A stretch of 64,000 bases of DNA. Source: Rhodobiaceae bacterium (GTDB taxonomy: Bacteria; Pseudomonadota; Alphaproteobacteria; Parvibaculales; Parvibaculaceae). The notes beneath the pieces are model-generated. The model searched no databases, was not told the origin of the DNA, and saw only the letters and a program-made list of their open reading frames with translations. This document shows positions 28,350 to 37,837 of this stretch, piece after piece. A program made the translations under genes and the position numbers. The first letter of the stretch is position 1, and each line of letters begins with the position of its first letter. The DNA is taken from the NCBI GenBank assembly GCA_003330885.1, contig CP030277.1:3212001-3276000 (forward strand). The letters are read 5' to 3'.

Positions 28350-30554
28350 ATGTTTGATATTGTCCGAGAGGAAATTGAATGGGGCGGACGGCCCCTCATC
28401 ATCGAAACGGGTAAGGTAGCCCGTCAGGCGGATGGCGCCGTGATGGTGACATATGGCGAGACAACAGTGCTCGCAACAGCGGTGGCTGAACGTCAGCCAA
28501 AGCCGGGACTGGATTTTTTCCCGCTCACCGTGAACTACCAGGAAAAAACATATGCTGCCGGTAAGATCCCTGGTGGCTTCTTTAAGCGTGAAGGTCGCCC
28601 GAGCGAAAAAGAAACGCTCGTCTGTCGTCTGATTGACCGGCCGATCCGCCCGCTTTTCCACAAAAGCTTCAAAAACGAAACGCAGATCATTGCAACCGTG
28701 ATCTCTCACGATATGGAAAACGATCCAGACATCGTGGCCATGGTCGCAACTTCTGCAGCGCTCACAATCTCTGGCATTCCATTCATGGGCCCGATTGGCG
28801 CGGCGCGCGTTGGCTACACAGACGGTGAATATGTCCTCAACCCAATGATCGACGATCTGGGCGACAGCGACCTCGATCTGGTTGTTGCGGGTACGGAAGA
28901 CGCGGTTCTGATGGTTGAATCAGAAGCCAAAGAACTTCCAGAAGACGTCATGCTTGGTGCTGTGATGTTCGGTCATGAAGGCTTCCAGCCTGTCATCGAC
29001 GCGATCATCCGTCTTGCAGAAAAAGCGGCTAAAGAGCCGCGCGCGATTGCCGAAGAAGACACAAGCGAACTTGACGGCAAGGTTGCTGCCCTCGTTGAAG
29101 CTGATCTTGAAGCGGCCTACTCCATCGCAGACAAGATGGAGCGTCAGGCTAAAGTGTCTGAAGCCCGCGACAAAGCTCTGGCTGCACTTGCAAACGAAGA
29201 AGATGAAAACGCCTATCCCGCCAACAAGGTGGGCGGATCATTCAAGGGCGTTGAGAAGAAAATCGTTCGTGGCTCGATCATCAAAACATCCAAGCGTATC
29301 GATGGCCGCGACCTCGACACAGTGCGCCCGATCGTTTCAGAAGTGGGCATTCTGCCGCGCACACATGGTTCAGCACTCTTCACACGTGGCGAAACGCAGG
29401 GTCTTGTGGTTGCTACGCTGGGTACCGGCGATGACGAACAGTTCATCGACGCCCTTGAAGGCACCTACAAAGAAAACTTCCTGCTGCATTACAACTTCCC
29501 ACCTTATTCAGTTGGGGAAACAGGCCGTGTAGGTTTCACAGGCCGTCGTGAAGTGGGTCACGGGAAACTTGCTTGGCGGGCACTGCGTGCTGTTCTGCCA
29601 ACACGGGAAGATTTCCCTTACACAATCCGCCTCGTTTCTGAGATCACGGAATCAAACGGTTCGTCTTCCATGGCGACCGTCTGTGGTTCATCGCTTGCGA
29701 TGATGGATGCGGGTGTGCCGCTGGTTCGCCCAGTGGCTGGTATTGCGATGGGTCTCATCAAGGAAGATGAGGGCATTGCAGTTCTCTCTGACATCCTTGG
29801 CGACGAAGATCATCTCGGCGATATGGACTTCAAGGTAGCTGGGTCTGAAGACGGCATTACGTCCCTTCAGATGGACATCAAGATCACCGGCATCACCAAA
29901 GACATCATGCAGAAGGCGCTTGATCAGGCGAAGGGCGGTCGTTTGCACATTCTCGGCGAGATGGCGAAAGCGATCTCCGAAGGCCGTGAAGAACTTGGCG
30001 AATATGCACCGCGCATTGAAACCATGACGGTTCCAACGGACAAAATCCGGGATGTGATCGGCGCAGGCGGTAAAGTCATCCGTCAGATCGTTGAAGAAAC
30101 CGGTGCCAAGGTCGATATCAACGACGAAGGTATCGTGAAAGTGTCTTCCTCTGATGGCGCAAGCATCAAGGCAGCGATCGACTGGATCACTGGCATTACT
30201 GCTGAGCCAGAAGTCGGCGTCATCTACAAAGGTACGGTCGTTAAGACAGTGGACTTTGGGGCGTTCGTAAACTTCTTCGGACCAAAAGACGGTCTGGTTC
30301 ACATTTCGCAGCTTGAGCCCCGCAAAGTGGCACAGGTGACCGACGTGGTGAAGGAAGGCGACGAAGTGTTCGTGAAGCTCCTCGGCTTTGACGATCGCGG
30401 CAAGGTTCGCCTGTCCATGAAGGTCGTTAATCAGGAAACCGGTGAGGAAATTCCTCGCGAAGAAGGCGACAAAGCTGAGGGGGGCGAAAAGTCCGATGGC
30501 GATAAGCCACGCCGCCCACGTCGTCGTAAGCCTGCGGAAGAAAAATCCGAATAA
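28350..30554 (+). CDS. pnp: Polyribonucleotide nucleotidyltransferase (PNPase)
   Basis: Phosphorolytic 3'-5' exoribonuclease of the degradosome. Its 734 residues contain two RNase PH cores ([40 protein letters not shown] and [21 protein letters not shown]), a KH domain ([21 protein letters not shown]) and an S1 domain ([20 protein letters not shown]). The C-terminal tail is basic (PRRPRRRKP). ATG 28350 follows AGGAAACTGAA. Two palindromes including a terminator follow. Confidence 0.97.
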   Translation: MFDIVREEIEWGGRPLIIETGKVARQADGAVMVTYGETTVLATAVAERQPKPGLDFFPLTVNYQEKTYAAGKIPGGFFKREGRPSEKETLVCRLIDRPIRPLFHKSFKNETQIIATVISHDMENDPDIVAMVATSAALTISGIPFMGPIGAARVGYTDGEYVLNPMIDDLGDSDLDLVVAGTEDAVLMVESEAKELPEDVMLGAVMFGHEGFQPVIDAIIRLAEKAAKEPRAIAEEDTSELDGKVAALVEADLEAAYSIADKMERQAKVSEARDKALAALANEEDENAYPANKVGGSFKGVEKKIVRGSIIKTSKRIDGRDLDTVRPIVSEVGILPRTHGSALFTRGETQGLVVATLGTGDDEQFIDALEGTYKENFLLHYNFPPYSVGETGRVGFTGRREVGHGKLAWRALRAVLPTREDFPYTIRLVSEITESNGSSSMATVCGSSLAMMDAGVPLVRPVAGIAMGLIKEDEGIAVLSDILGDEDHLGDMDFKVAGSEDGITSLQMDIKITGITKDIMQKALDQAKGGRLHILGEMAKAISEGREELGEYAPRIETMTVPTDKIRDVIGAGGKVIRQIVEETGAKVDINDEGIVKVSSSDGASIKAAIDWITGITAEPEVGVIYKGTVVKTVDFGAFVNFFGPKDGLVHISQLEPRKVAQVTDVVKEGDEVFVKLLGFDDRGKVRLSMKVVNQETGEEIPREEGDKAEGGEKSDGDKPRRPRRRKPAEEKSE

Positions 30555-30557
30555 GTC

Positions 30558-30575
30558 TTGGCGGCATGCCGCCAA
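30558..30575. other. Perfect 18-bp palindrome after pnp
   Basis: TTGGCGGCATGCCGCCAA is fully self-complementary and lies 3 bp after the pnp stop codon, upstream of the terminator at 30587. It could slow 3' exonucleases or be a protein site; nothing decides between these. Confidence 0.6.
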
Positions 30576-30586
30576 CGCGACAAGAT

Positions 30587-30616
30587 AAAGGGCTCCCTTA
30601 TGGGGGCCCTTTTTTT
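30587..30616 (+). terminator. Intrinsic terminator after pnp
   Basis: AAAGGGC (30587-30593) pairs with GCCCTTT (30606-30612), extended by CCC/GGG inside, loop TTAT, followed by an unbroken T7 run. A textbook terminator closing the rpsO-pnp unit. Confidence 0.9.
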
Positions 30617-30719
30617 GTTGGAATGAGGCGTTTCTAGATGGTTTGGAAACGGTTCATGGAGAACAATGCCAGCGACACAAAAGCCTGAGAAAGGCTCGGG
30701 GTTTGAAAAGGATGTGGGG

Positions 30720-31418
30720 ATGAGATCCGGTTTTGTGGCCACATTGGCCATCACAATGGCTCTGTCGACAGGCGTATTGGCCGAAACACCTCAGGGAGCG
30801 GCTGCGCAACCATCGGAAAACGCTGCGCCGGCTGCGGAGGCCAATGACAATACCCAGGGCATACCGCCTGAATATGTGTGGACCAACGTCGTCACCGACT
30901 TTGACCGGGACAGGTTGACCCGCCTTGATGAGGCGGTGGCATTGGGCACCGAAGAATCCTACGGCGCATCGGCGACCATTCGCGAGCGTGCTGCTTTTCA
31001 CAAGGTGATGGATGCGGGGACCAAGTCCGTGAATGACGCGGATCTGCTCGGCTGGTGGGCGTGCCGAACAATCAAAGTGGGTGGCACGTTCTCCGGCCTC
31101 GTCGTCTACAGCTGGTTTGACTGCAAGGTAAGTGTCCGGGACGGGTTCCTATTCTTCGAAAAGCGCTCGGGCTCTCAACGATTGTCTGGCCGTCTTTATC
31201 AGGATGGGCCTGACCGGCGCGTGCTACTGGCTGCCCCCACCTACAATGATGAACCGCAACGGACTTACTCCGGCCCGGAAGGCGGTATCACCGACCCCCA
31301 GCGCCAGGACAAGGCCGGCATTTTGAGCCAGCTTGAAGATGGCAGGCTGCGTGTGGTGTTCCCCTGGTCAGTTCTGGAAAGCACCTATGACGTGCTGGAA
31401 TTGAAACGGCCGGAATAG
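30720..31418 (+). CDS. DUF4893-like exported protein
   Basis: Protein of unknown function. From ATG 30720 (AAGGA upstream) the product is 232 residues with a signal peptide (MRSGFVATLAITMALSTG, cleavage after VLA). The mature part has the DUF4893 pattern: DFDRDRLTRLDEAVALG, WWACRTIKVGG, LVVYSWFDCKV, FFEKRSGSQRLSGRLY. Two cysteines in the core might form a disulfide. An in-frame ATG at 30666 would give an 18-residue longer start that hides the signal peptide. Probably periplasmic; no enzymatic motif seen. Confidence 0.75.
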   Translation: MRSGFVATLAITMALSTGVLAETPQGAAAQPSENAAPAAEANDNTQGIPPEYVWTNVVTDFDRDRLTRLDEAVALGTEESYGASATIRERAAFHKVMDAGTKSVNDADLLGWWACRTIKVGGTFSGLVVYSWFDCKVSVRDGFLFFEKRSGSQRLSGRLYQDGPDRRVLLAAPTYNDEPQRTYSGPEGGITDPQRQDKAGILSQLEDGRLRVVFPWSVLESTYDVLELKRPE

Positions 31419-31430
31419 AGATCGTTTGGC

Positions 31431-32168
31431 ATGGCGACATTCATACTGGTTCACGGCGCCTGGCATGATGCGGGATGTTGGGACGGTCTCGCGTCGCTTC
31501 TGCGCTCTCGAGGTCATGAAGTTCTGGCACCGACGCTGCCGGGACACGAAGCCGGCCCGGAGAAAGACAGGCTCAGCCCTTGGGCTGTCACCATGGAGAT
31601 TTATGCAGCTGCGCTTTTGGATGTTGCGGCTCAGACAGATCAAAAACCAATTTGTGTCGGCCATTCAATGGCTGGTTTTGTCCTTGCCATGGCGGCTGAG
31701 CAACGCCCCGACCTCTTTCAAAAACTCATCTTTCTGACAGCCTTCGTGCCCGATAAGAAGAGCCGGTTGCTGCCCATGATCATCGCTGACCCTTCATTGC
31801 GAAAAAGAATTCTGCACAGCGATTTCAATTTTCTGGGCGGGACAAATTCCGTCCGTCCGGACACCGCAGCTGAGTTTCTTTACACAGACTGCGCAGCGGA
31901 AATACAACGTGATGCGACGGCAGCACTCATTCCTCAGCCTGTACGCCCGCTTCTCTCGAGCGTGGCAATCACACCGGAGCGTTTTGGGTCCGTGCCGAAA
32001 GCCTTTGTCGAATGCACGAACGACCAGGCGTTGCCGATTGCCCTGCAACGCAGGATGCAGAACTTCTCAAGTTTTGATCAGGTGAAATCGCTTGAAGCCG
32101 CGCATTCCCCGTTTCTCTCAATACCTGAGGAAACGGCAGATGTTCTGGAAGAGCTGATAAACGCGTGA
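31431..32168 (+). CDS. Alpha/beta hydrolase (plant esterase/hydroxynitrile lyase-like)
   Basis: Soluble alpha/beta hydrolase of 245 residues. The oxyanion region is FILVHGAWHDAGCW, the nucleophile elbow GHSMAG (serine near residue 80), the acid probably ECTNDQALP, and the histidine AAHSPFLS near the C-terminus. It resembles the MES/salicylate-esterase-like family by the HGAWHDAGCW start. Substrate unknown. It starts 13 bp after the DUF4893 gene and converges on fabI with a 3-bp gap between stop codons. Confidence 0.82.
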   Translation: MATFILVHGAWHDAGCWDGLASLLRSRGHEVLAPTLPGHEAGPEKDRLSPWAVTMEIYAAALLDVAAQTDQKPICVGHSMAGFVLAMAAEQRPDLFQKLIFLTAFVPDKKSRLLPMIIADPSLRKRILHSDFNFLGGTNSVRPDTAAEFLYTDCAAEIQRDATAALIPQPVRPLLSSVAITPERFGSVPKAFVECTNDQALPIALQRRMQNFSSFDQVKSLEAAHSPFLSIPEETADVLEELINA

Positions 32169-32171
32169 GCG

Positions 32172-33038
32172 TTACTCAGCGGCCTTTTTTGTCGGCGCGG
32201 GGACGGCGTCTTCTTGCATGTCTTCCCATTGCGGCATGCCGACAATATTAAAGCCTGAATCTACATGATGGACTTCGCCAGTTACCCGTTTGGACAGGTC
32301 TGACAGCAGATAGAGGGCTGAGCCGCCCACATCATCCAGCTCAACGGTTTCTTTGAGCGGAGAGTGAGATTTATTCCACTTGAACACATAACGGGCAGAG
32401 CCGATGGCAGATCCAGCAAGTGTCCGCATGGGACCGGCAGAAAGCGCGTTGACGCGAATGCCTTTACGGCCAAGGTCGACAGAGAGATAGCGAACACTGG
32501 CTTCCAAGGCTGCTTTCGCCACACCCATCACATTGTAGTTCGGCATCACGCGTTCTGCGCCGGCATAGGTGAGCGTGATCATCGATCCGCCGTCCGGCAT
32601 CATTTCAGAGGCGCGGCGGGCAATGTCGGTGAAGGAATAGCAGGAGATTTCCATGGTCTGACGGAAATTGTCCCGCGTTGTATCCACATACTGGCCTTTA
32701 AGTTCGCTCTTGTCGGAATAGGCGACAGCGTGGACGATGAAATCAATCTTGCCCCATTTCTCTTTGAGCGCATCAAACAGCGTATCAAGGCTTGCTTCAT
32801 CCATGACATCACAGGGCAGCAGCAGGTCTGAGCCAAGAGATTCCGCCAATGGTTTCACTCGGCGTCCAAAGGCTTCGCCCTGATAGGTGAAGGCGAGTTC
32901 GGCGCCATGGGCGGCGGCCGCTTTAGCGATGCCCCAGGCAATGGAATGGTCGTTTGCGACACCCATAATGAGGCCTTTTCGGCCCGCAAGCAGGTCACCC
33001 GACTGAAATGCACTTCCGCGTGTCATCTCTGATGCCAC
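32172..33038 (-). CDS. fabI: Enoyl-[acyl-carrier-protein] reductase (NADH)
   Basis: Last reductive step of type II fatty acid elongation. The SDR-type fold has GLIMGVANDHSIAWGIAKAAA at the nucleotide site (FabI-type rather than GxxxGxG) and the Tyr-x6-Lys catalytic pair in YNVMGVAKAALEASVRYL. 288 residues. It lies 141 bp downstream of fabB on the same strand, and with fabA makes the leftward fabA-fabB-fabI set found beside irr in many rhizobia. FabI is the triclosan/diazaborine target in other bacteria. Confidence 0.95.
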   Translation of the reverse strand: MASEMTRGSAFQSGDLLAGRKGLIMGVANDHSIAWGIAKAAAAHGAELAFTYQGEAFGRRVKPLAESLGSDLLLPCDVMDEASLDTLFDALKEKWGKIDFIVHAVAYSDKSELKGQYVDTTRDNFRQTMEISCYSFTDIARRASEMMPDGGSMITLTYAGAERVMPNYNVMGVAKAALEASVRYLSVDLGRKGIRVNALSAGPMRTLAGSAIGSARYVFKWNKSHSPLKETVELDDVGGSALYLLSDLSKRVTGEVHHVDSGFNIVGMPQWEDMQEDAVPAPTKKAAE

Positions 33039-33179
33039 TCCTCAAATATTCTGTTGCGGCCGCCCCGTGAAGACAGAGTGTGCCGATATGAGACGTTCTG
33101 GTCACTCAACTATTAGGGGGAGCAAGCTCTGTGCCTCATTAACGGGTTGGGCCTCAGAGGATTTCCCCACCAATGCTGG

Positions 33180-34397
33180 TTAGCCGTTATACCGTTGGAA
33201 AACCAGGGATCCGTTTGTTCCGCCAAATCCAAAACTGTTAGACAGCACGGTGTTGAGTTCCGCATTGTCGATCCGTTCCCGGACAATGTTTGCGTGAGCA
33301 ACTTCCGGGTCGATTTCCTTAATGTTGGCAGACTCAGCAATAAAGCCGCTTTCCATCATCAGGAGAGAATAGATCGCTTCATGCACGCCAGCCGCACCCT
33401 GCGCGTGACCGCTGAGCGACTTGGTCGCGCTGATGGGCGGCATGTCGTCGCCAAACACTTCAGTGATCGCCGTGATCTCCGGAATGTCACCGACAGGCGT
33501 CGAGGTTGCGTGCGGGTTGATATAGTCAATCTTTTCACCAACGCCTTCGAGCGCGAGCTTCATGGCACGAACCGCACCTTCGCCGGACGGTGCCACCATA
33601 TCGGCGCCATCCGAGGTGGCGCCATAGCCCACAACTTCCGCGTAGATTTTCGCGCCGCGGGCTTTTGCATGTTCCAGTTCTTCAAGCACCAATGTGCCGC
33701 CACCCCCTGTGATGACAAAGCCGTCCCGGTTTACGTCATAGGCACGGCTCGCAACGGCAGGGGTATCGTTATACTTGGACGACATGGCACCCATGGCATC
33801 AAAGAGCGACGAAAGAGTCCAATCCAGTTCCTCACCGCCACCGGCAAACATCATGTCTTGCTTGCCCCATTGGATCTGCTCAACAGCGTTCCCAATACAG
33901 TGGGTCGATGTCGTGCACGCAGAGCTGATCGAATAGCTCGGTCCCTTAATCTTGAAGAGCGTCGAAAGGTTCGCAGAAACCGTGCTCGACATGGCCTTTG
34001 GTACGCTCGTTGGCCCAATCCGCTTGGGGCCCTTTTCGCGGGTAATGTCCGCTGCAGCGACAATCGCTTTTGTCGATGGTCCGCCCGATCCCAGAATGGC
34101 GCCCGTACGGTCATTGCTGACCTCGTTTGCTTCAAGGCCCGCGTCTCGGATTGCCTGATCCATCGCGATATAAGTGTAGGCCGCACCATCACCCATAAAC
34201 CGGCGTGTCTTGCGGTCGAGCACTTCTTCTAGATCAAGTTTCAGAGATCCGTGAACCTGACTGCGAAAGCCGAGCTCTGTGTACTTCTCAGCTGCCACAA
34301 TGCCTGACTTGGCTTCGCGAAGGCTGGAAACAACTTCCTGCACATTATTACCAAGGCTGGAAACAATGCCCATTCCGGTAACGACAACACGCCTCAT
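33180..34397 (-). CDS. fabB: 3-oxoacyl-[acyl-carrier-protein] synthase I
   Basis: Condensing enzyme that elongates acyl-ACP, including cis-unsaturated intermediates from FabA. The Cys-His-His triad is visible: C161 in [12 protein letters not shown], and histidines in [11 protein letters not shown] and [10 protein letters not shown]. 405 residues from the ATG at 34397 ([16 protein letters not shown]), which has GGAG upstream; the frame is open 39 bases further 5' but that part is not conserved. Partner gene fabA is 118 bp upstream on the same strand. Confidence 0.96.
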   Translation of the reverse strand: MRRVVVTGMGIVSSLGNNVQEVVSSLREAKSGIVAAEKYTELGFRSQVHGSLKLDLEEVLDRKTRRFMGDGAAYTYIAMDQAIRDAGLEANEVSNDRTGAILGSGGPSTKAIVAAADITREKGPKRIGPTSVPKAMSSTVSANLSTLFKIKGPSYSISSACTTSTHCIGNAVEQIQWGKQDMMFAGGGEELDWTLSSLFDAMGAMSSKYNDTPAVASRAYDVNRDGFVITGGGGTLVLEELEHAKARGAKIYAEVVGYGATSDGADMVAPSGEGAVRAMKLALEGVGEKIDYINPHATSTPVGDIPEITAITEVFGDDMPPISATKSLSGHAQGAAGVHEAIYSLLMMESGFIAESANIKEIDPEVAHANIVRERIDNAELNTVLSNSFGFGGTNGSLVFQRYNG

Positions 34398-34515
34398 GGC
34401 TCTACTCCATGGCTGGGCGGGAAAACCCGCAATCAATTTCGGTTACCTCTTTTGTAACCCGAAAGTGGCTTTTCTGAGAAATCGCAATCCGACTGAATTT
34501 GTTCAGCCAGATTTC

Positions 34516-35028
34516 CTATTCTGACGGACCTTCGACCACAACGCGCAAGTCTTCTGCTTTGTAGATGGGTTCGCCATCGGCTTTCAGAATGCCGTCAGCG
34601 GTCAACATCACGATTTTGCGGTTGATGACCCGCTTAAGGTCGATCTCATATTCGATCTTCTTGACCTCAGGCGTCACCATGCCGGAAAAACGCACTGATC
34701 CAACACCAATGGCGCGTCCCTTGCCCTGGGCGCCCATCCAGCCGAGATAAAAGCCAACCAGCTGCCACATGCCATCAAGGCCAAGACAGCCTGGCATAAT
34801 CGGGTCGCCTTCGAAGTGGCATGGGAAGAACCAGCGGTCCTCAGTGATGTCATATTCCGCGCGAATAAGGCCCTTATCGTGGGCGCCGCCGGTATCCACA
34901 ATTTGGGTAATGCGGTCCATCATCAGCATGGGGGGGAGTGGCAACTGTGCATTGCCGGGGCCAAACAGGTCCCCATGCGCACATGCCAACAGGTCTTCAT
35001 ATGAATAGCTCGACTTTTGCTCAGCCAT
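34516..35028 (-). CDS. fabA: 3-hydroxydecanoyl-[acyl-carrier-protein] dehydratase/isomerase
   Basis: Dehydrates 3-hydroxydecanoyl-ACP and isomerises trans-2- to cis-3-decenoyl-ACP, starting anaerobic-type unsaturated fatty acid synthesis. Catalytic H71 ([11 protein letters not shown]) and D85 ([11 protein letters not shown]) correspond to H70 and D84 of E. coli. 170 residues, standard. It heads the leftward fabA-fabB operon and diverges from irr across 298 bp (35029-35326), which hold the irr-proximal palindrome at 35248 and no other gene I can see. Confidence 0.97.
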   Translation of the reverse strand: MAEQKSSYSYEDLLACAHGDLFGPGNAQLPLPPMLMMDRITQIVDTGGAHDKGLIRAEYDITEDRWFFPCHFEGDPIMPGCLGLDGMWQLVGFYLGWMGAQGKGRAIGVGSVRFSGMVTPEVKKIEYEIDLKRVINRKIVMLTADGILKADGEPIYKAEDLRVVVEGPSE

Positions 35029-35247
35029 GTCCGTTCAATCACCCCGCCCGTTTGTTTGCCGACATATTAAGTGTTTTCCGGCTCTTACCGGGTCAGCATC
35101 TGTTGAGCGCTTGGTAACATACGCGGCAAGCCCCGCAAACCCTTGATTTTTATGGCAAGAATGCCATTTTGTCGGACTCGGGCGGTCAAGCGCTCTGTAG
35201 GCCGCCCACTTGACAAGACGTCCGCAATTCCCACATGGTAGAGTATT

Positions 35248-35266
35248 GTTTGTAATCGTTACAAAC
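35248..35266. promoter_or_regulatory. Perfect 8-bp-arm palindrome before irr (candidate operator)
   Basis: GTTTGTAATCGTTACAAAC: arms GTTTGTAA and TTACAAAC, 3-base centre. It lies 60 bp upstream of the irr start codon in a Fur-superfamily neighbourhood. Size and symmetry resemble Fur/Irr-type boxes, but the half-sites differ from the ICE consensus. TTGACA at 35210-35215 could be a -35, though no good -10 follows. Confidence 0.55.
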
Positions 35267-35326
35267 TGGAACGCGGTATCTGGTGGCGTCATTCTGCCCC
35301 AGTCGTGCAGAACAGACAGGTTGGAC

Positions 35327-35743
35327 ATGACGGATCGTCCTTATAGTCAGACTTTGGCCCGCCTCCGTGAGGCAGGACTTCGACCCACCCGCCAGCGCCT
35401 CGCGCTTGGACGGCTGCTCTTTGACGAAGGTGATTGTCATGTGACCGCTGAACGCTTGCACGAGCAGGCGCAGGAGGTGGGCGTCTCTGTGTCGCTGGCC
35501 ACTGTCTACAATACGCTGCACCAATTCACCGAAGTGGGACTTCTGCGTGAGGTTGTCGTCGACAGTTCACGAACCTATTTCGATACCAACATCTCCGATC
35601 ATCACCATATCTTCCACGAAGATGAGGGCAGCCTGACCGATATTTCAGGCCAGATGATCGACGTGGCGGGCCTGCCGGATGTGCCCGAAGGAACTGAACT
35701 CTCTCGCGTTGATGTTGTTGTTCGGGTGCGCAACAGCTCTTGA
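35327..35743 (+). CDS. irr: Iron response regulator Irr (Fur superfamily)
   Basis: Haem-responsive regulator that represses or activates iron genes under iron limitation in alphaproteobacteria. 138 residues with the winged helix (LREAGLRPTRQRLALGRLLF, VSLATVYNTLHQFTEVGLL) and the HHH motif at residues 92-94 (SDHHHIFHEDEG) implicated in haem/metal sensing. It lacks the N-terminal GCPWC haem regulatory motif of Bradyrhizobium Irr, as many family members do. ATG 35327 was chosen; reading further 5' would enter the operator-bearing spacer. Divergent fabA and downstream rubrerythrin are typical neighbours. Confidence 0.93.
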   Translation: MTDRPYSQTLARLREAGLRPTRQRLALGRLLFDEGDCHVTAERLHEQAQEVGVSVSLATVYNTLHQFTEVGLLREVVVDSSRTYFDTNISDHHHIFHEDEGSLTDISGQMIDVAGLPDVPEGTELSRVDVVVRVRNSS

Positions 35744-35774
35744 TTTTGAACAGTTGTTTTTGCAACTCATTCTC

Positions 35775-35791
35775 TTTAGAAGAATTGTAAA
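35775..35791. promoter_or_regulatory. Iron control element (ICE)-like Irr site before rubrerythrin
   Basis: TTTAGAAGAATTGTAAA matches the TTTAGAA-N3-TTCTAAA pattern of Irr targets with one changed base. It abuts the putative -35 of the next promoter. Site plus adjacent irr gene make Irr control of rubrerythrin likely (inference). Confidence 0.65.
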
Positions 35792-35794
35792 GAG

Positions 35795-35823
35795 TTGACG
35801 AACCTGTTGGCGCGTCTTAACTT
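35795..35823 (+). promoter_or_regulatory. Candidate rubrerythrin promoter
   Basis: TTGACG (35795-35800), 17-base spacer, TAACTT (35818-35823). The -35 is near consensus, the -10 weak. The ICE-like box ends 3 bases upstream, a position where a bound regulator could block or assist polymerase. Confidence 0.45.
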
Positions 35824-35890
35824 CTCTGCGACGACGCCCCCCGGGGCCCCGAGAGGCGTGTGGAAAAGCGCAAAGGCGAGGAGAACGCAA

Positions 35891-36310
35891 ATGTCGCTAG
35901 CAGGGTCTAAGACCGAAGGTAATCTCAAAGATGCGTTTGCAGGCGAAAGCCAGGCAAACCGCCGCTATCTCTACTTCGCCCAAAAGGCCGATGTAGAAGG
36001 CTACAACGACGTGGCAACTGTTTTCCGCTCGACTGCGGAAGGCGAAACCGGCCACGCGCACGGCCATCTGGAATTTCTGGAAGCTGTGGGTGACCCGGCA
36101 ACGGGCGAGCCAATCGGCAGCACAGACCTGAACCTCAAAGCGGCGATTGCGGGCGAAACCCATGAATATACGGATATGTATCCGGGCATGGCACGCACAG
36201 CACGCGAAGAAGGTTTTGACGAAATCGCAGACTGGTTCGAAACGCTTGCAAAAGCTGAAAAGAGCCACGCGGGTCGTTTCCAAAAAGCCCTCGACAATCT
36301 CGACGACTAA
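35891..36310 (+). CDS. Rubrerythrin (erythrin-type, no rubredoxin domain)
   Basis: Di-iron four-helix-bundle protein of 139 residues. Ligand motifs: E19 ([11 protein letters not shown]), E52-x-x-H55 ([10 protein letters not shown]), an [17 protein letters not shown] helix, and a last ExxH in AEKSHAGRF. The C-terminal rubredoxin domain of classical rubrerythrins is absent, so an external electron donor is needed if it reduces peroxide. ATG 35891 follows GGCGAGGAGAACGCA. It lies downstream of irr with an Irr-type box, and upstream of an Fe-S oxidoreductase and DUF3501 genes likely to be partners. Confidence 0.93.
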   Translation: MSLAGSKTEGNLKDAFAGESQANRRYLYFAQKADVEGYNDVATVFRSTAEGETGHAHGHLEFLEAVGDPATGEPIGSTDLNLKAAIAGETHEYTDMYPGMARTAREEGFDEIADWFETLAKAEKSHAGRFQKALDNLDD

Positions 36311-36320
36311 AGTAAGCGCA

Positions 36321-36356
36321 GGGCGGTCTAAACAAATAGACCGCCCTCATTCTTTC
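36321..36356 (+). terminator. Hairpin terminator after rubrerythrin
   Basis: GGGCGGTCTA (36321-36330) and TAGACCGCCC (36337-36346) are perfectly complementary over 10 bp, loop AACAAA, followed by TCATTCTTTC. The next gene starts 40 bp later, so this may be a partial terminator or mRNA stabiliser within the cluster. Confidence 0.75.
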
Positions 36357-36385
36357 ATGCGCAAGAGAAACAGAGAAAGTCTGGC

Positions 36386-37753
36386 ATGAGCAGAGAAGGC
36401 AGCTTGGATGCCCCAACGCGGCATCCGATAGATTGGCAGAATCCTGACTTTTACAATCGCGATCAGCTGGACGAAGAGCTTCGTCGAGTGTTCGACATCT
36501 GCCATGGCTGCAGGCGCTGCTTCAATCTTTGTGATAGCTTCCCGCAGCTCTTTGATCTGATCGATGACAGCGACAGCGGTGAGCTGGACAGCGTGTCGAG
36601 CGATGATTTTGGTCCTGTAGTCGATGCATGCACGCTCTGCGACATGTGCTTTATGACCAAATGTCCTTACGTGCCACCTCATGAATTCAATCTTGATTTC
36701 CCCCATCTCATGCTGCGCTATCGCGCCATCGAAACCAAGGCAGCGGGTGGCCCTCCTTTTGTGCCGGGACAGCTCGCGAAGATGGATCGCAACGGCAAGC
36801 TGGCGGCACCCGTTGCTGGGATCGCGAACTGGGGATCAAAACGATCCAACAAATTGACGCGCCCGGTGATGGAAAAAGTCGCAGGCATTGATGCCCGCGC
36901 AGAGTTGCCGAAATTTGCTGGCAAGACCTTCATGATGCGCGCCAAGGCGGAAGATGCCGCGGGCACGCTGACCGTGAATGCAAAGGCACCCGGCAAAGGC
37001 CGCAAAGCCGCGCTCTTCGCCACCTGTTTTGTGAATTACAACAATCCGACTGTCGGTGAGGCAGCGCGCAAACTGCTCGCGCACATCGGTGTCGACACGC
37101 AGCCCGCCTATCCCGGCTGTTGCGGCATGCCGCACCTTGAAAGCGGCAATATCGAGAAGGTGGCGGACCAGGCGCGAAAGGTTTCAACTGAACTGAAGCC
37201 GCTCATCGATGAGGGCTATGACATTATCGCGCTCACCGCGTCCTGCGGTTTGATGCTGAAATTTGAGTGGCCGCTTATCCTGCCCGATGACGAGAATGTA
37301 AAAGCTCTGTCAGAGGCAACCTTCGATGTGGATGAATATGTTGTCGACATTGCGAAGAAGGAAGGCCTGCCCGACGGCATGATCCCTGTTGAGGGCGGCG
37401 TCACAGCGCACCTTGCCTGCCATGCCCGGGCTCAGAATATGGGGCCAAAGTCAGCTGAGATGATGCGGCTGATCCCGGATACAAAAATTGATGTGGTTGA
37501 GCGCTGTTCGGGCCATGGCGGTACCTTTGGCGTCATGAAGGATACGTTCGACCTTGCGATGAAGGTCGGCAAGACGGCGGCACGCAATGTCGCCAAAACC
37601 GAAAACAAATATGTAACGTCTGATTGTCCACTTGCTGCCAAACATCTCGTACACGAAGTCGAGACGCTCAACGGAGACGCAGATCCTAAACCTCTGCCGC
37701 AAGCCCAACACCCGATTGAAATAATGGCCCGTGCTTATGGCCTGATTAACTAA
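36386..37753 (+). CDS. Fe-S oxidoreductase, GlpC/HdrD-like with CCG domains
   Basis: 455-residue cytoplasmic protein. Two [4Fe-4S] ferredoxin-type sites lie at C39-C42-C45-C49 (CHGCRRCFNLC) and C82-C85-C88-C93 (CTLCDMCFMTKC). Two CCG-type domains follow: PGCCGMPHLESG in the first, and in the second ERCSGHGGTFG, where the usual CCG is CSG. This architecture resembles GlpC and HdrD electron-transfer subunits, but there is no partner dehydrogenase beside it. Between rubrerythrin and DUF3501, it is a good candidate electron donor to rubrerythrin (inference). The stop codon overlaps a class A repeat. Confidence 0.88.
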   Translation: MSREGSLDAPTRHPIDWQNPDFYNRDQLDEELRRVFDICHGCRRCFNLCDSFPQLFDLIDDSDSGELDSVSSDDFGPVVDACTLCDMCFMTKCPYVPPHEFNLDFPHLMLRYRAIETKAAGGPPFVPGQLAKMDRNGKLAAPVAGIANWGSKRSNKLTRPVMEKVAGIDARAELPKFAGKTFMMRAKAEDAAGTLTVNAKAPGKGRKAALFATCFVNYNNPTVGEAARKLLAHIGVDTQPAYPGCCGMPHLESGNIEKVADQARKVSTELKPLIDEGYDIIALTASCGLMLKFEWPLILPDDENVKALSEATFDVDEYVVDIAKKEGLPDGMIPVEGGVTAHLACHARAQNMGPKSAEMMRLIPDTKIDVVERCSGHGGTFGVMKDTFDLAMKVGKTAARNVAKTENKYVTSDCPLAAKHLVHEVETLNGDADPKPLPQAQHPIEIMARAYGLIN

Positions 37754-37812
37754 AGCGTTTCCAGGAAAAGTGGCCAGGTCCAACTTGGCGGTTTTCCGTC
37801 CGGAAACGCGTC
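37752..37812 (+). repeat. Palindromic intergenic element, class A, overlapping a stop codon
   Basis: Outer arms GCGTTTCC / GGAAACGC are perfect. Inner GGAAAA / TTTTCC pairing, with a further CCAGGT...ACTTGG-like loop pairing, makes this the longest regular copy. Its first bases are the last two of the TAA stop of the Fe-S oxidoreductase gene. Confidence 0.8.
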
Positions 37813-37837
37813 AACAGATTTGACAGAGAGACGTAGA

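Noticed and set aside
33147-34232. Long open frame antisense to fabB (361 codons)
   Set aside because: It is the opposite-strand shadow of a conserved, motif-complete FabB; its translation has no recognisable domain.
35210-35238. TTGACA before irr as a complete promoter
   Set aside because: No acceptable -10 hexamer at 16-18 bases spacing (CATGGT at 18); only mentioned as a possible -35.
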